Position numbers and translations under genes: made by a program. Below the pieces are notes generated by a model. The model saw only the letters and a list, made by a program, of their open reading frames with translations. It did no database searches and was not told the origin of the DNA. From Lagopus muta (lineage: Eukaryota > Chordata > Aves > Galliformes > Phasianidae), in contig NC_064447.1 in NCBI RefSeq assembly GCF_023343835.1, positions 248,001 through 312,000 on the forward strand: a stretch of DNA of 64,000 nucleotides, given 5' to 3'. Each line of letters begins with the position of its first letter. Positions within the stretch are counted from its first letter, which is position 1. Positions 62,601 to 64,000 of the stretch are shown piece after piece.

Positions 62601-63655
62601 TGTGTTTTCATTGTTACATATTGGAATTGACTTTCTCCCTAAAAGTCACAACTGCTGTAATAGTGATGATGAGTTTGTGTTGCTGGGATGTGGTGAAGTG
62701 AGGAGGAGTACGTAAACCTAATACAACTGTGTACAATCTTTTTAATGGCTTTTTCTTGGCAAACTGAATAGAATTTATATGCTTTTCACCTGTAAAGCTT
62801 AACGTACAGTTTCTGTTTGTCCGTAGCCTTCATGGATATCCAGCCCCGTCCATGCTTTCCACTCAGCCATCACCTCGGGGTTGACTGGCTCCCCGGCGCT
62901 CACACAGTGCCGCAGGCTGTTGAATGTGCAGCTGGAAAGAGAAAGCAAATGACTCCAGTTATGTCTACTGTGTCCCATTTGCTGCAGTATTCCTGCACTG
63001 TGGGGGACCTTTCTACACAAATTGCTGTTCCGTTTGAACTGTGCAGAGCTAAACAACAACAAATCTGAAAATAGCAGAAGAAAGAAAGAAAAAAAAGCTT
63101 TCTGTTTTACTTCTGTATTATTTGGAAAATCTAATAATGCGATGTTTCTAGTCCTAGAGTCTGAACTGGAGCCTGGACCAAGGAGGAATAATGAAGTTCA
63201 ACCCTGCCAGTGAGAACCCAGTGAGGCCGAGATGTCTCTCATACGTGTCACTGACCGTACCGACACACACTTCATGGGGAGCACACTACTGGTGGGATAT
63301 AGGAGGGGAACAGAGGGAAGGAGAATGTGACAGTAAAAGTATTTCTGAGTGTTAAGTATGATACCATGCTGCCTTCCACTGTTGCTTACAAAGTCTAAGG
63401 TGGTACCTCAAGCATTTATTCTGACTTTATTCACAATAAATGAGACTTAAGGTGTTGAGAAACACACAGTCTGAGTTCCTGTTTACCTCTGTGAATGTGG
63501 AACAAAATCAGAGAGCTGAGCACTTGGCTCACTGCTCTGATGGAAGACACTGCTGGGGACACGGCCTCGGCTTACCTGGGCGGCTGGTGCTGCACGAGCA
63601 TTCGGTAGGCAGTTGGGGCTGAGCAGAAGACAGTTATGGGAAACCTTGACAGGCT
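59673..63655 (-). CDS. ACSM3: Acyl-CoA synthetase medium-chain family member 3 (3' part)
   Basis: The last eight coding exons on the minus strand: 63576-63655, 62808-62931, 62228-62308, 61504-61605, 60670-60797, 60456-60555, 59914-60033 and 59673-59759. All are GT-AG and in phase, giving 273 C-terminal residues of an expected 580 or so. The 5' half lies beyond the right edge. Family motifs are present: [28 protein letters not shown], the adenylate-forming [15 protein letters not shown], the hinge-proximal [17 protein letters not shown], and the C-terminal catalytic-lysine loop [14 protein letters not shown]. These enzymes sit in the mitochondrial matrix and activate medium-chain fatty acids to acyl-CoA through an acyl-AMP intermediate. 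The identification as ACSM3 rather than another ACSM rests on remembered similarity ([20 protein letters not shown]) and on its tail-to-tail position with ERI2, as in mammals. ACSM4 or ACSM5 are the alternatives. Confidence 0.88.
60948..61010 (+). mobile_element. CR1 3'-end scrap in ACSM3 intron
   Basis: About 60 bp resembling the CR1 3' end ('gattggacaagatggcctct', 'ccaaccttaatgattcc'). It is an old, strongly 5'-truncated insertion in an ACSM3 intron, antisense to the gene. Confidence 0.6.
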
Positions 63656-64000
63656 CTAAGGAGTTCAGAATAGTAAAAACCAATGTGGTCAATATAGGCT
63701 GTGAGGTCTCATCTGCAATATAAGAGATGTAATGGCATCTGCCTGCATCAGGCTTATGAAACACACAAACAAAATATTAGTGTCTTAAAATTATAATATT
63801 AGTGTAGCACAGCAGTTACATTTATTTAGGTTTTTTTTTCTCCAAAACAGAATCTGCATCATCTTACAATGGGTTCGTTACGCCAGAGCTTTGCACTCCG
63901 AGAAAGTGTGAAATCCTCCTACCGGAGCTGCTTTGTAATTGCAATTTAGGGAGAAAAAAAGTGAAATCCTAAACCTACGTTTTTAGATGTCCTACAGGAC
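63656..64000 (-). other. ACSM3 intron reaching the window edge
   Basis: The acceptor ctccttag at 63656-63663 (minus sense) opens the first ACSM3 exon seen here. From there to the window end no frame gives the preceding ACSM segment, so this is intron sequence and the upstream exons lie outside. Confidence 0.7.

Noticed and set aside
63830-64000. Search for the next upstream ACSM3 exon at the window edge
   Set aside because: No frame on the minus strand gives the expected ACSM segment, and stops occur in the best candidate frame.

Overview
The window is vertebrate nuclear DNA with intron-containing genes, two CpG-island promoters and bird-type repeats: CR1 LINE fragments carrying the short 3' tail repeat, and an internally deleted mariner of the Galluhop type. 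This points to a galliform bird, most likely chicken or a close relative (inference). The gene order LYRM1 - DCUN1D3 - REXO5 - ERI2 - ACSM3 is the human 16p12 block read in reverse. All five genes were identified by splicing reading frames by eye and comparing them with remembered mammalian proteins. No database search was run.

Layout. Positions 1-4.5 kb are gene-free apart from CR1 scraps. LYRM1 (minus) has three coding exons at 4.7-8.7 kb, with a small mariner and an old hAT-Charlie fossil in its second intron. A CpG island at about 14.5-15.8 kb lies between the 5' ends of LYRM1 (minus) and DCUN1D3 (plus) and carries a perfect CRE and an ETS site. DCUN1D3 then has a 14 kb 5' UTR intron with three CR1 copies, followed by two coding exons at 29.5-32.3 kb. 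Positions 33-40 kb are gene-free. REXO5 (minus) fills 40.1-54.3 kb with 19 coding exons. ERI2 (plus) starts 113 bp away from the REXO5 start codon, in a second CpG island, and runs to 58.9 kb in eight coding exons. ACSM3 (minus) enters from the right edge. Its last eight coding exons are present, and its polyadenylation signal lies only 33 bp from that of ERI2.

The reconstructed proteins are close to mammalian lengths: LYRM1 122 aa, DCUN1D3 303 aa, REXO5 769 aa, ERI2 681 aa. All keep reading phase across every junction with GT-AG introns, and all key motifs checked are intact. Functionally the block mixes a mitochondrial LYR-motif protein, a membrane-anchored cullin-neddylation regulator, two DEDDh 3'-5' exoribonucleases sharing one bidirectional promoter, and a mitochondrial medium-chain acyl-CoA synthetase.

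I found no undescribed system. The most interesting signals are architectural: the shared ERI2/REXO5 promoter, the overlapping ERI2/ACSM3 3' ends, two CR1 copies in opposite orientation sharing a 157 bp segment at about 98% identity although neighbouring CR1 sequence is far more diverged, and a G-quadruplex-forming tract in a REXO5 intron.
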